Source: Halomonas halophila (GTDB taxonomy: Bacteria; Pseudomonadota; Gammaproteobacteria; Pseudomonadales; Halomonadaceae). From it: DNA of 64,000 nt. The position numbers and the translations under genes were made by a program. This document shows, one piece after another, positions 50,926-64,000 of this stretch (positions within the stretch are counted from its first letter, which is position 1; every line of letters begins with the position of its first letter). Below the pieces are notes generated by a model. It ran no database searches. It was not told the origin of the DNA and saw only the letters and a list, made by a program, of their open reading frames with translations. The DNA lies in the NCBI RefSeq assembly GCF_030406665.1, contig NZ_CP129121.1, positions 1,302,001 through 1,366,000 on the forward strand, written 5' to 3'.

Positions 50926-51113
50926 GCGCGACGCTCGCCGGAGCGCCCTCGTCATTTTCCGGGCCTGGCGTGACCCGCTCAGAGGGATGGCCGATGCCGC
51001 GTGTCGGCGATCGAGCCGAGCGGCGGTCGCCCTGGTTGCCCGTGTTGCCGACATCGAGAGTGTGCGCTTCGATCCGTTTCATGCACCGCAGTGACCAGAG
51101 AGATCTACGCCAC

Positions 51114-53348
<2,235 letters not shown>

Positions 53349-53387
53349 GCGCCACCGACCCGCGACAGACGCGTCGTCGACGTGTTC

Positions 53388-53417
53388 CGGCCCCCGCCCG
53401 TTCCCGGGCGGGGGCCG
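53388..53417 (+). terminator. rho-independent terminator after icd
   Basis: 13-bp GC stem (CGGCCCCCGCCCG/CGGGCGGGGGCCG) with a TTCC loop and TTGCATT after it, 39 bases past the icd stop. Confidence 0.75.
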
Positions 53418-53571
53418 TTGCATTGCTGGCGGCGGTCAAAGACGGCACAGTGAATTCATCCCGATGAACCCGATCGCCTCGCCGGCGTCCAAACACGGTT
53501 GGAATGCCCGGGGGGCGCCCGGCTTGTCGATAGCGACAGTGATGCTTATGTTCAAGACAAAGGAAGAGGGC

Positions 53572-53934
53572 ATGGCGCCGCACCGCGCGTCGCTTCATGC
53601 CGGCATGACGCGGCCTCCCGGGCCCGAGGAAGAGGGCGACGGCGACCTGGCGGTGCAGTCGTCGGAACCGGAGCTTGCGCAACCGCCGATGTACAAGGTG
53701 GTCTTGCACAACGACGACTTCACCCCCATGGAGTTCGTGGTGGACGTGTTGCAGACGTTCTTCAACATGGACAACGAGAAGGCGGTGCAGGTCATGCTGG
53801 CCGTGCACACCCAGGGCAAGGCGACCTGCGGGATCTTCACTCGCGATATCGCCGAGACCAAGAGTCATCAGGTCAACGAGTACGCCCGGGAGTGCCAGCA
53901 CCCACTGCTGTGCGACATCGAAGCAACGGATTGA
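53572..53934 (+). CDS. clpS: ATP-dependent Clp protease adaptor ClpS
   Basis: 120 residues. The core PPMYKVVLHNDDFTPMEFVVDVL binds N-end-rule substrates (the NDD and Met pocket), followed by AVHTQGKATCGIFTRDIAETK and YARECQHPLLCDIE. It delivers proteins with Leu, Phe, Tyr or Trp N-termini to ClpAP. ATG at 53572 follows AAGGAAGAGGG and gives the usual length; longer starts are possible. It precedes clpA as in most proteobacteria, and the leucyltransferase Bpt is encoded 3 kb away. Confidence 0.95.
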   Translation: MAPHRASLHAGMTRPPGPEEEGDGDLAVQSSEPELAQPPMYKVVLHNDDFTPMEFVVDVLQTFFNMDNEKAVQVMLAVHTQGKATCGIFTRDIAETKSHQVNEYARECQHPLLCDIEATD

Positions 53935-54069
53935 GCGTCGGCGTGTCGAAGTAAGGAAATCGCCAGCGTTGGCGGGGCGACTTGCAACGCCGATGTTTGT
54001 GCTCGATGTTGATGATGCCGGACCCAGAAGGGTCCGACGCAAGCCCTAAGCGGCGAGAAGGGGACTGCC

Positions 54070-56346
54070 ATGCTGAGCAAAGAACTTGAACTGACCCTGA
54101 ACACGGCCTTTACCGTGGCGCGCTCCAAGCGTCACGAGTTCATGACCGTGGAGCACCTGCTGCTGGCGCTGCTCGACAACGCCTCGGCGGCGGACGTGCT
54201 GCGAGCCTGCGGGGCCAACCTCGACAAGCTGCGGTCCGACCTGCAGGATTTCATCAATTCCACCACGCCGCTGATTCCCGAGGATCAGGCCGATCGCGAG
54301 ACGCAGCCGACGCTGGGCTTCCAGCGCGTCCTGCAGCGCGCGGTCTTCCACGTGCAGTCTTCCGGCAAGAGCGAGGTGACCGGCGCCAACGTGCTGGTGG
54401 CGATCTTCTCCGAGCAGGAGAGTCAGGCCGTCTACTTCCTCAAGCAGCAGAACGTGGCCCGGGTGGACGCCGTCAACTACATCGCCCATGGCATCTCCAA
54501 GGTCGCCGGTCATGGCCAGGGGCAGAGTTCGCCGTCGCCCGAGGCCGAGGACGCCGAGGAGGCCGGCAGCGAGCAGGGCGGCAATCCGCTGACGGGCTAT
54601 GCCACCAATCTCAACGAGCAGGCCCGCATGGGCAAGATCGACCCGCTGATCGGGCGCGATCACGAGCTCGAGCGGGTGGTGCAGATCCTCGCCCGGCGGC
54701 GCAAGAACAACCCGCTGCTGGTCGGCGAGGCCGGCGTGGGCAAGACCGCCATCGCCGAGGGGCTGGCCAAGCGCATCGTCGAGGAGGACGTGCCCGAGGT
54801 GATCGGCGACGCCGTCGTCTACTCCCTCGACATGGGCGCGCTGCTGGCGGGCACCAAGTACCGCGGCGACTTCGAGAAGCGTCTCAAGGCGCTGCTGGCC
54901 GAGCTGCGCAAGCAGCCCAACGCCATCCTCTTCATCGACGAGATTCACACCGTGATCGGCGCCGGGGCGGCCTCCGGTGGCGTGATGGACGCCTCCAACC
55001 TGCTCAAGCCGCTGCTGTCCTCCGGCGAGCTGCGCTGCATCGGCTCCACCACCTTCCAGGAGTTCCGCGGCATCTTCGAGAAGGACCGTGCGCTGGCCCG
55101 TCGCTTCCAGAAGGTCGACGTCATGGCGCCCTCGGTGGAGGACACCATCCGCATCCTCAAGGGGCTGCGCTCGCGCTTCGAGGAGCATCACCACCTCAAG
55201 TACACCGACGCCGCACTGGAAAGCGCCTCGCGGCTGGCGGATCGCTACATCAACGACCGTCACCTGCCCGACAAGGCGATCGACGTGATCGACGAGGCCG
55301 GTGCCCACCAGCGGCTGCTGCCGCCCGAGGTGCGCGTCGACACCATCGACACCGATCAGGTCGAGGCTGTTGTGGCCTCCATCGCGCGGATTCCGCCGAA
55401 GAGCGTCTCCAGCTCCGATCGCAAGCTGCTGGCCAATATCGACCGCGACCTCAAGATGCTGGTGTTCGGCCAGGACGAGGCGATCGACGGCCTGTCGGCG
55501 GCCATCAAGCTGTCGCGGGCCGGCCTCAAGGCGCCGGACAAGCCGGTGGGCAGCTTCCTGTTCGCCGGTCCTACCGGGGTCGGCAAGACCGAGGTGGCTC
55601 GCCAGCTGGCCCACATCATGGGCATCGACCTGGTGCGCTTCGACATGTCCGAGTACATGGAGCGCCACACCGTGTCGCGGCTGATCGGCGCCCCCCCGGG
55701 CTACGTCGGCTATGACCAGGGAGGCCTGCTGACCGAGGCGATCACCAAGCAGCCGCACTGCGTGCTGTTGCTCGACGAGATCGAGAAGGCGCACCCCGAG
55801 GTCTTCAACCTGCTGCTGCAGGTGATGGACCACGGCCGGCTGACCGACAACAACGGCCGCGAGGCGGACTTCCGTCACGTGATCCTGATCATGACCTCCA
55901 ACGCCGGGGTCGAGCAGGCCACGCGGCGTTCGATCGGCTTCCAGACCCAGGACCACTCCACCGACGCCATGGAGGTCATCCGCAAGACCTTCTCGCCGGA
56001 GTTCCGCAACCGCCTGGACGGCATCATCCAGTTCCACGCCCTGCCCACCGAGGTGGTGCGCAACGTGGTCGACAAGTTCCTGATCGAACTCCAGGCGCAG
56101 CTCGACGAGAAGCGCGTGCAGCTCGATGTGGACGAGGAAGCCCGGGACTGGCTGGCCGAGAAGGGTTACGACCCCGATATGGGGGCAAGGCCGATGGCGC
56201 GCCTGATCCAGGAGAAGCTCAAGAAGCCGCTGGCAGAGCTGATCCTGTTCGGCGAGCTGGCCGAGCACGGTGGCGTGGTGCACGTCAGCGTCGAGGACGG
56301 CGAGCTGCACCTGGCATCGGAGTCGGAACTGGCCGACGCGCCCTGA
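54070..56346 (+). CDS. clpA: ATP-dependent Clp protease ATPase subunit ClpA
   Basis: 758 residues (E. coli 758). The N-terminal Clp_N domain (1-140) binds ClpS; D1 AAA+ has Walker A GEAGVGKTAI and Walker B ILFIDEIHTV; D2 has Walker A GPTGVGKTEV and Walker B VLLLDEIEKA. The ClpP-docking IGF loop is in RRSIGFQTQD. The acidic linker EAEDAEEAGSEQGG (about residues 158-172) separates the N domain from D1. ATG at 54070 begins MLSKELELTLN, the family start. A terminator follows at 56381. Confidence 0.97.
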   Translation: MLSKELELTLNTAFTVARSKRHEFMTVEHLLLALLDNASAADVLRACGANLDKLRSDLQDFINSTTPLIPEDQADRETQPTLGFQRVLQRAVFHVQSSGKSEVTGANVLVAIFSEQESQAVYFLKQQNVARVDAVNYIAHGISKVAGHGQGQSSPSPEAEDAEEAGSEQGGNPLTGYATNLNEQARMGKIDPLIGRDHELERVVQILARRRKNNPLLVGEAGVGKTAIAEGLAKRIVEEDVPEVIGDAVVYSLDMGALLAGTKYRGDFEKRLKALLAELRKQPNAILFIDEIHTVIGAGAASGGVMDASNLLKPLLSSGELRCIGSTTFQEFRGIFEKDRALARRFQKVDVMAPSVEDTIRILKGLRSRFEEHHHLKYTDAALESASRLADRYINDRHLPDKAIDVIDEAGAHQRLLPPEVRVDTIDTDQVEAVVASIARIPPKSVSSSDRKLLANIDRDLKMLVFGQDEAIDGLSAAIKLSRAGLKAPDKPVGSFLFAGPTGVGKTEVARQLAHIMGIDLVRFDMSEYMERHTVSRLIGAPPGYVGYDQGGLLTEAITKQPHCVLLLDEIEKAHPEVFNLLLQVMDHGRLTDNNGREADFRHVILIMTSNAGVEQATRRSIGFQTQDHSTDAMEVIRKTFSPEFRNRLDGIIQFHALPTEVVRNVVDKFLIELQAQLDEKRVQLDVDEEARDWLAEKGYDPDMGARPMARLIQEKLKKPLAELILFGELAEHGGVVHVSVEDGELHLASESELADAP

Positions 56347-56380
56347 AGCGGCGCGTCGATCGCTTCCGCCAACCCATCAG

Positions 56381-56402
56381 CGCCCTGTCTTCGGACGGGG
56401 CG
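56381..56402 (+). terminator. rho-independent terminator after clpA
   Basis: 9-bp stem (CGCCCTGTC/GACGGGGCG, one G-T pair) with a TTCG loop, followed by TTGTG. Confidence 0.7.
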
Positions 56403-56470
56403 TTGTGCGTCTGGGAGCCGTGCTGGCGGGGAGGGGCCGAAGGGCATTTCATGCATGCCCTCAGGCTGGC

Positions 56471-56689
56471 CTAGCGAGAGCGGTAGACGATGCGGCCCTT
56501 GGACAGGTCGTAGGGAGTCAGCTCGACCTTGACCTTGTCGCCGGTGAGGATGCGGATGTAGTTCTTGCGCATCTTGCCCGAGATGTGGGCGGTCACCACG
56601 TGGCCGTTCTCGAGTTCGACCCGGAACATGGTGTTGGGCAGCGTGTCGACGACGACGCCTTCCATTTCGATATGGTCTTCGCGTGCCAT
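56471..56689 (-). CDS. infA: translation initiation factor IF-1
   Basis: 72 residues, the standard IF-1 length. MAREDHIEMEGVVVDTLPNT, FRVELENGHVVTAHISGKMRK and GDKVKVELTPYDLSKGRIVYR match the S1-like OB fold. It binds the 30S A-site and assists IF-2 and IF-3. It lies downstream of and convergent with clpA, as in Pseudomonas. Confidence 0.98.
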   Translation of the reverse strand: MAREDHIEMEGVVVDTLPNTMFRVELENGHVVTAHISGKMRKNYIRILTGDKVKVELTPYDLSKGRIVYRSR

Positions 56690-56812
56690 ATAGGCAATTC
56701 CTCGCTGGTGATAACAAACGGCGGCACGAGTGGCGGAGTGTCCGTTCGTGCCGATCAGGATAGCGCGATATTGTGCCGCATGCCGGGCGTCAAGGCAAAA
56801 AGCGCCGCAATG

Positions 56813-57550
56813 TCAGGTCGGGATCAGGCGCCGCCAGTGGCGTCCCTCGAGCCGCTCCAGGGGGGAGAAGGCCTGCTTGTAGGCCATCTTGCGGCATTCC
56901 TCGATCCAGTAGCCCAGGTAGACGTGGGGCAGACCCAGCTCGCGGGCGCGTTCCACCAGTGCCAGCACCGCGTAGGTGCCCAGCGAGCGGCGGTCGAATT
57001 CCTCGGCCGGGTCGAAGAAGGTATAGATGGCCGACAGGCCATGCGAGAGCTGATCGAAGGCCGAAACGGCCAGCAGCCGGCCGTCGAGGCGCAGCTCCAG
57101 CATCCGCGCATAGTCCTGATTCAGGGTCAGGAAGGTGCGGTACTGCTCATGGCTGGGGGGGTACATGTCGCCATCGGCGTGCCGGGTGCGGATGTAGTGG
57201 GCGTAGAGCCCGTAGTGCTCGGCATCGAACAGCGCCGGGCGAACCCTGGCCTCGAGATCGGCGTTGCGGCGGTAGAGCTTGCGCTGGGTGCGGTTGGGGG
57301 TGAAGCCCTTGACCGGAATGCGCACCGAGATGCAGGCGTTGCAGCCCTCGCAGTGGGGGCGATAGAGGTGTCGTCCGCTGCGCCGGAAGCCGAGTGGCGC
57401 GAGGGAGTCGTAGACGCCGCTGCCCGGTGACTCCTGGGGATCCAGGAACAGGGTGGTGGCCTCACGCCCCTCCAGATAACTGCAGGCGTGCGGCACGGTC
57501 AGGAAGAACCGCAGATCGCGAATCGGCTGGCGGGGAGTGTTACTGCTCAA
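56813..57550 (-). CDS. bpt: aspartate/glutamate leucyltransferase (arginyltransferase-like)
   Basis: 245 residues. The N-terminal cysteines in HACSYL and HCEGCNACISVRIPV are the conserved site of the Ate/Bpt family, and GYWIEECRKMAYKQAF is a C-terminal signature. Bacterial Bpt adds Leu to N-terminal Asp or Glu, making substrates for ClpS-ClpAP, both encoded nearby. TTG at 57550 is chosen for GGAGG eight bases upstream and the MSSNTPRQPIRDLRFF start. The gene overlaps the end of aat by 11 bases. Confidence 0.93.
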   Translation of the reverse strand: MSSNTPRQPIRDLRFFLTVPHACSYLEGREATTLFLDPQESPGSGVYDSLAPLGFRRSGRHLYRPHCEGCNACISVRIPVKGFTPNRTQRKLYRRNADLEARVRPALFDAEHYGLYAHYIRTRHADGDMYPPSHEQYRTFLTLNQDYARMLELRLDGRLLAVSAFDQLSHGLSAIYTFFDPAEEFDRRSLGTYAVLALVERARELGLPHVYLGYWIEECRKMAYKQAFSPLERLEGRHWRRLIPT

Positions 57551-58316
57551 GGTGACCGCCTCCTGTGGCTCCCGGGGGCATCTGTCTCGCGGCGTCGAGG
57601 CGTTCGAACGACCATGCCGGCGGTGGAAAGACGAGGGTCCCGTCGCCCTGCGGCTCCGGCATCGCGTCCAGCCACTCATCAAGATAGCCGATGAACGTCC
57701 GCCGGGCGATGTCCCGGGCGCCCAGGCTCGCCAGGTGCGCGGTATGCATCTGACAGTCGATCAGGCGGCCGCCTTCGGCGGCCATGGTGCGGGCGAGGCA
57801 CGCCAGCGCCACCTTGGAGGCGTCGGGCGCCCGCGAGAACATCGATTCGCCGAAGAATACCGGCCCCAGTGCAATGCCGTAGAGGCCGCCCACCAGCGTC
57901 TCGTCCTGCCACACCTCCACCGAGCGGGCCGCGCCCAAGGCGTGCAGGCGGCGGTAGGCGGTGACCATCTCCGGAGTGATCCAGGTGCCGGGCTCGTCGT
58001 CTCGGGGTGCGGCACAGGCGGCGATGACGGCCTCGAAGGCGGTATCGCCGGTGACCGTGAAACCGCCGTTGCGCAGCCGCTTGGCCAGGCTGCGCCGGAC
58101 CCGGACCTCTTCGGGAAACAGCACCATGCGCGGGTCCGGGCTCCACCACAGGATGGGCTGGCCCTCGCTGTACCAGGGGAAGATGCCGTGGCGATAGGCG
58201 CTGAGCAGCCAGGCCGGGCTCAGTTCACCGCCGGCGGCCAGCAGACCGCCGGGATCGTCGAGGGCGGACTCGACCGATGGGAAGCGAACGGGGTGCTCGG
58301 GGAGCCAGGGCAGCAT
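57540..58316 (-). CDS. aat: leucyl/phenylalanyl-tRNA-protein transferase
   Basis: 258 residues. The motifs PGGLLAAGGELSPAWLLSAYRHGIFPWY and ILWWSPDPRMVLF are diagnostic of Aat, with ESMFSRAPDASKVALACLA and DCQMHTAHLASLGA. It adds Leu or Phe to N-terminal Lys or Arg, making ClpS substrates. The ATG at 58316 gives the family start MLPWLPE; an upstream TTG (58376) would add 20 residues and is less likely. With bpt it forms a two-gene N-degron unit. Confidence 0.93.
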   Translation of the reverse strand: MLPWLPEHPVRFPSVESALDDPGGLLAAGGELSPAWLLSAYRHGIFPWYSEGQPILWWSPDPRMVLFPEEVRVRRSLAKRLRNGGFTVTGDTAFEAVIAACAAPRDDEPGTWITPEMVTAYRRLHALGAARSVEVWQDETLVGGLYGIALGPVFFGESMFSRAPDASKVALACLARTMAAEGGRLIDCQMHTAHLASLGARDIARRTFIGYLDEWLDAMPEPQGDGTLVFPPPAWSFERLDAARQMPPGATGGGHLEQ

Positions 58317-58392
58317 GGGGTGGACGTCCTCGGGGCGTGGAAGTCCAAGTGTGACCGGCGCGATGGCGCGGCTCAAGTCGTGGCGTGCCCCC

Positions 58393-58421
58393 TGTGACGG
58401 GCGCGGCTGGCTCGGTATGAT
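58393..58421 (+). promoter_or_regulatory. possible promoter of ftsK
   Basis: TGTGAC (58393-58398) and TATGAT (58416-58421) are 17 bases apart, 52 bases before the ftsK start. The -35 is poor. Confidence 0.35.
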
Positions 58422-58472
58422 TGTTGGCCTTGGATTTGGAAGACGCCGTCTCGGCGCAAGGGGGTTGGCCGC

Positions 58473-61859
<3,387 letters not shown>

Positions 61860-61971
61860 GCCGCCGATCGTGCAACCACCATGCAAGCCGCGGCGGGGAG
61901 GCAACCCGTCGCGGCCCGTGCAGTCTTACCGGGCAGGATGCTCTCGACCTTCAGGGAAACAGGAGATGACC

Positions 61972-62595
61972 ATGAAACGATCCCTCGCCGCGCTGGCCCT
62001 GGTGGCCCTGACCCCGCTGACCGCCGTGGCCAACGAAGGCGCCGAGCGGCTGGCGCACATGCTCGAGCCGTTGGACACCTACGTCGCCGACTTCGACCAG
62101 CAGATCCTCGACGGCTCCGGCCAGCGGTTGCAGGAGGCCAGCGGCCGCATGTGGCTGTCGCGCCCGGGCCGCTTCCGCTGGGAAGTGAACGCCCCCTATG
62201 AGCAGGTCGTGGTCTCCGACGGCGACGAGGTCACGCTCTACGATCCCGACCTCCAGCAGGCCACCGTCCAGCCGCTGGACGACCGCGTGACCCACACGCC
62301 GGCCCTGCTGCTGTCCGGCAGCGCCGACCAGCTGACCGAGAGCTACGAGGTCTCCAGCAGCCAGCAGGGCACCGCCGAGACCTTCGCGCTGGTGCCGAAG
62401 AGCCCCGACACCCTGTTCGAGGAGCTCAAGCTGACCTTCTACGGCGAACGGCTCGGCTTCCTGCAGATGACCGACAGCACCGGCCAGCGCACTGCCATCG
62501 AGTTCGACGACGTCGAGCAGAACGTGTCGGTGGAAGACTCGCGTTTCGACGTGACGCTGCCGGAAGGCACCGACGTGATCCGCGAGTCGCGCTAG
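61972..62595 (+). CDS. lolA: outer-membrane lipoprotein carrier protein LolA
   Basis: 207 residues. Signal peptide MKRSLAALALVALTPLTAVA, then the LolA fold: LDTYVADFDQQILDGSGQRLQ, GRMWLSRPGRFRWEVN, VSDGDEVTLYDPDLQQATV. It carries lipoproteins from the LolCDE complex across the periplasm to LolB. ATG at 61972 has AGGAG six bases upstream; the ATG at 61966 would touch that site. The ftsK-lolA order is conserved in gammaproteobacteria. Confidence 0.96.
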   Translation: MKRSLAALALVALTPLTAVANEGAERLAHMLEPLDTYVADFDQQILDGSGQRLQEASGRMWLSRPGRFRWEVNAPYEQVVVSDGDEVTLYDPDLQQATVQPLDDRVTHTPALLLSGSADQLTESYEVSSSQQGTAETFALVPKSPDTLFEELKLTFYGERLGFLQMTDSTGQRTAIEFDDVEQNVSVEDSRFDVTLPEGTDVIRESR

Positions 62596-62622
62596 GCGCC
62601 GCCAAGCGCGGATGCCGCCGAC

Positions 62623-62660
62623 GACACCGCCCCCGGAGCAAGCGCTCCGGGGGCGGTGTC
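62623..62660. terminator. long hairpin between lolA and the MFS gene
   Basis: A 17-bp near-perfect stem (GACACCGCCCCCGGAGC with GCTCCGGGGGCGGTGTC), loop AAGC, followed by GTTTC on the plus strand. It ends lolA and faces the convergent MFS gene. Confidence 0.8.
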
Positions 62661-62663
62661 GTT

Positions 62664-63830
62664 TCAGGCGGGGTCTCGGGTCGCCAGTCCGGCGCGTTGC
62701 TGCTGGCGCCACAGCCGGGTGGCCACCAGCAGGCAGGCGCCGAACAGCGTCACGCCGAAGGCCGTCAGGGCGCCGGCCTGTCCGAGTCGCTCCATCAGGC
62801 CGCCGGTGACGACGACCGGCACGCTGAAGCCGAGATAGGCCAGCAGGAAGAAGCCGGCGCTGGCGCGGTCGGGGCGATCCCCGGCAGTTTCGAGCACGCC
62901 GCTCAGGCCGCCCAGATAGAGGAATCCGTAGCAGGCGCTGCTGGCGCCCAGCGTGCCCAGCAGCACGGCGAGCAGCTGGCCCTCGAGGGCGCCCCAGGCG
63001 ATCAGGGCGTAGGTCAGCGGCAGGATGGCCAGGCCCAGGCGCACCGAGGTCGCCGGCGCCAGGCGGCGGGCCAGGGGCTGGAAGAGCACGCCGCCGCTGC
63101 AGATGCCGAGGGTCGCGAAGCCGGACCAGGCCGAGAGTGCGTGGCGCTCCAGCACGCCGGGCAGCAGCGCGATCACCAGCCCGACCGTGGCCCAGGCCAG
63201 CAGGATCGCCGCGCCGAAGGTGGCGGCACCGGGCGGATAGGCCGGCAGGCGGATCCGAACGGCGCCGGAGGTGACGGGGCTGTCGTCGCGCAGTCGCCAC
63301 AGGCCGGCCAGGGCCAGCGAGGCCGCGAGCAGATAGCCCCACAGGCTCGGCGGCGTCAGGCTGGGCTCGCGAAGCAGGCTCAGGCTGGTCAGGGCGGCGC
63401 CCAGGCCGAAGCCGAGTGAGGTGCTGGCCGTGACCCAGGCCGTGGCGCGGCGACCATCGCCGGCGGGCATCAGCGCGCGCATGTAGCCGGGGGCCGAGGC
63501 GGCGGTCAGCGCGCTGGCAATGCCCATCAGCAGTCGGGCGAGGCCCAGTGTGATCACGCCGGGGGCGATCAGCGTCAGCAGGGTGGCGGCGAGACACAGG
63601 CCCAGGGCAACGGCGATCAGGGCACGTCGCCCGAACCGCTCCGGCAGGCCGCCGCCGAGCAGCAGCACCGGCAGGATGCCGAGCACGTAGCAGGCGAAGG
63701 CGACGCCGGTGGCGGTCGCGCCGAAGCCGTCGTGGGCGGCCAGGGCATCATAGTAGGGCGCCTGGAGATTGACGGCGGTAGTGATCAGGCAGAGGGCGGC
63801 GGCCAGGCGCAGTCCCGGAAGCGTCGACAT
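62664..63830 (-). CDS. MFS transporter (DHA1-like)
   Basis: 388 residues, about 12 membrane spans. MFS motifs are VLLLGGGLPERFGRRALIAVAL in the loop after helix 2 and LARLLMGIASALTAASAPGYM in helix 4-5. The substrate is unknown. ATG at 63830 gives a short N-terminus; an upstream in-frame extension has no homology. It occupies the place that rarA or serS takes in related genomes, so it is probably an insertion in the conserved order. Confidence 0.85.
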   Translation of the reverse strand: MSTLPGLRLAAALCLITTAVNLQAPYYDALAAHDGFGATATGVAFACYVLGILPVLLLGGGLPERFGRRALIAVALGLCLAATLLTLIAPGVITLGLARLLMGIASALTAASAPGYMRALMPAGDGRRATAWVTASTSLGFGLGAALTSLSLLREPSLTPPSLWGYLLAASLALAGLWRLRDDSPVTSGAVRIRLPAYPPGAATFGAAILLAWATVGLVIALLPGVLERHALSAWSGFATLGICSGGVLFQPLARRLAPATSVRLGLAILPLTYALIAWGALEGQLLAVLLGTLGASSACYGFLYLGGLSGVLETAGDRPDRASAGFFLLAYLGFSVPVVVTGGLMERLGQAGALTAFGVTLFGACLLVATRLWRQQQRAGLATRDPA

Positions 63831-63892
63831 GGGAGTCCTCGGGCGGGTGGATGAGCCTTCAAGCCTCGCACCGTGCCCGCGGCGCCATAAGG

Positions 63893-63898
63893 TACACT
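63893..63898 (+). promoter_or_regulatory. -10-like element near the window end
   Basis: TACACT on the plus strand, 60 bases before a possible ATG at 63958. It may serve a gene that continues past the window. Confidence 0.25.
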
Positions 63899-63957
63899 GG
63901 CGGCCGATTTCACGGGAACGGTAGGGGCACGACACCGATGGCCAGCAGGGGCATCCC

Positions 63958-64000
63958 ATGCGGATGATGATCGATCCGCGAGATCCGCGGCCGCGGGTGG
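63958..64000 (+). CDS. possible start of a further gene, truncated by the window end
   Basis: ATG at 63958 opens a frame (MRMMIDPRDPRPRV) to the window edge with AGGGG nine bases upstream. Only 14 residues are visible and nothing in them identifies a family; the conserved order would allow rarA, but the residues do not match its usual start. Confidence 0.25.
   Translation, partial: MRMMIDPRDPRPRV

Noticed and set aside
50897..51094. 65-codon frame upstream of icd as a leader peptide
   Set aside because: It has Arg/Ala-rich shadow composition, no clear ribosome site and starts upstream of the likely promoter's -10.
56442..56460. GGGCAT/ATGCCC hairpin as an infA terminator
   Set aside because: The stem is only 6 bp with a 7-base loop and no T-run follows, so the support is too weak.

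Overview
The window is a stretch of chromosome from a GC-rich gammaproteobacterium, most likely a member of Halomonadaceae (Halomonas or a close relative). The evidence is the high GC content, the acidic Asp/Glu-rich proteins, and the order of core genes. Running leftward from the right half, the genes lolA, ftsK, aat, bpt, infA, clpA, clpS, monomeric icd, rluE, nudJ, mnmA, hflD, purB, roxA and aceA follow, with a few gaps, an order I recall from pseudomonads. No phage, insertion sequence, CRISPR array, tRNA or rRNA was found.

Layout. Positions 1-3000 hold the end of the 2-oxoglutarate dehydrogenase/succinyl-CoA synthetase cluster (lpdA 3' end, sucC, sucD). Positions 3033-6812 (minus strand) are a complete siaABCD-type switch: PP2C phosphatase sensor, anti-sigma-like kinase, phospho-switch protein and diguanylate cyclase. 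Next to it, 7013-12204 encodes a secreted beta-helix/RTX protein and, divergently, a type I secretion ATPase and membrane-fusion protein separated by an AT-rich, palindrome-rich control region. A flippase-like membrane protein and a glycosyltransferase (12230-14327) follow. Together this looks like a c-di-GMP and cell-surface/matrix locus.

Positions 14509-27538 are mixed housekeeping: exoribonuclease II, a HAD phosphatase, an AGE-family sugar isomerase, two tandem universal stress proteins, ycjX-ycjF, a GlxA-type regulator overlapping an MFS exporter gene, a sodium/solute symporter and small proteins. Positions 27629-30400 are gabD-gabT (GABA catabolism). Positions 30630-33794 hold a large protein with three DUF1266-like segments and an NlpC/P60 lipoprotein. 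Positions 34055-40943 hold a LysR/MFS divergent pair, periplasmic msrA, a TVP38-flavoprotein fusion translationally coupled to a CDP-alcohol phosphatidyltransferase, slyD, and a small membrane protein.

From 41022 the conserved block runs to the end: glycine-zipper lipoprotein, a 72-residue protein, isocitrate lyase, GNAT, roxA, purB-hflD-mnmA, nudJ-rluE, monomeric isocitrate dehydrogenase, clpS-clpA, infA, bpt-aat, ftsK, lolA and an MFS exporter. The isocitrate branch point (aceA versus icd) therefore lies within 10 kb.

The most interesting non-coding signals are three. A duplicated promoter module lies upstream of both aceA and the neighbouring 72-residue protein. A heptanucleotide repeat element between two hairpins abuts the mnmA promoter. 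A palindromic control region lies between the RTX gene and its exporter. All family names come from reading motifs by eye; no database search was run.
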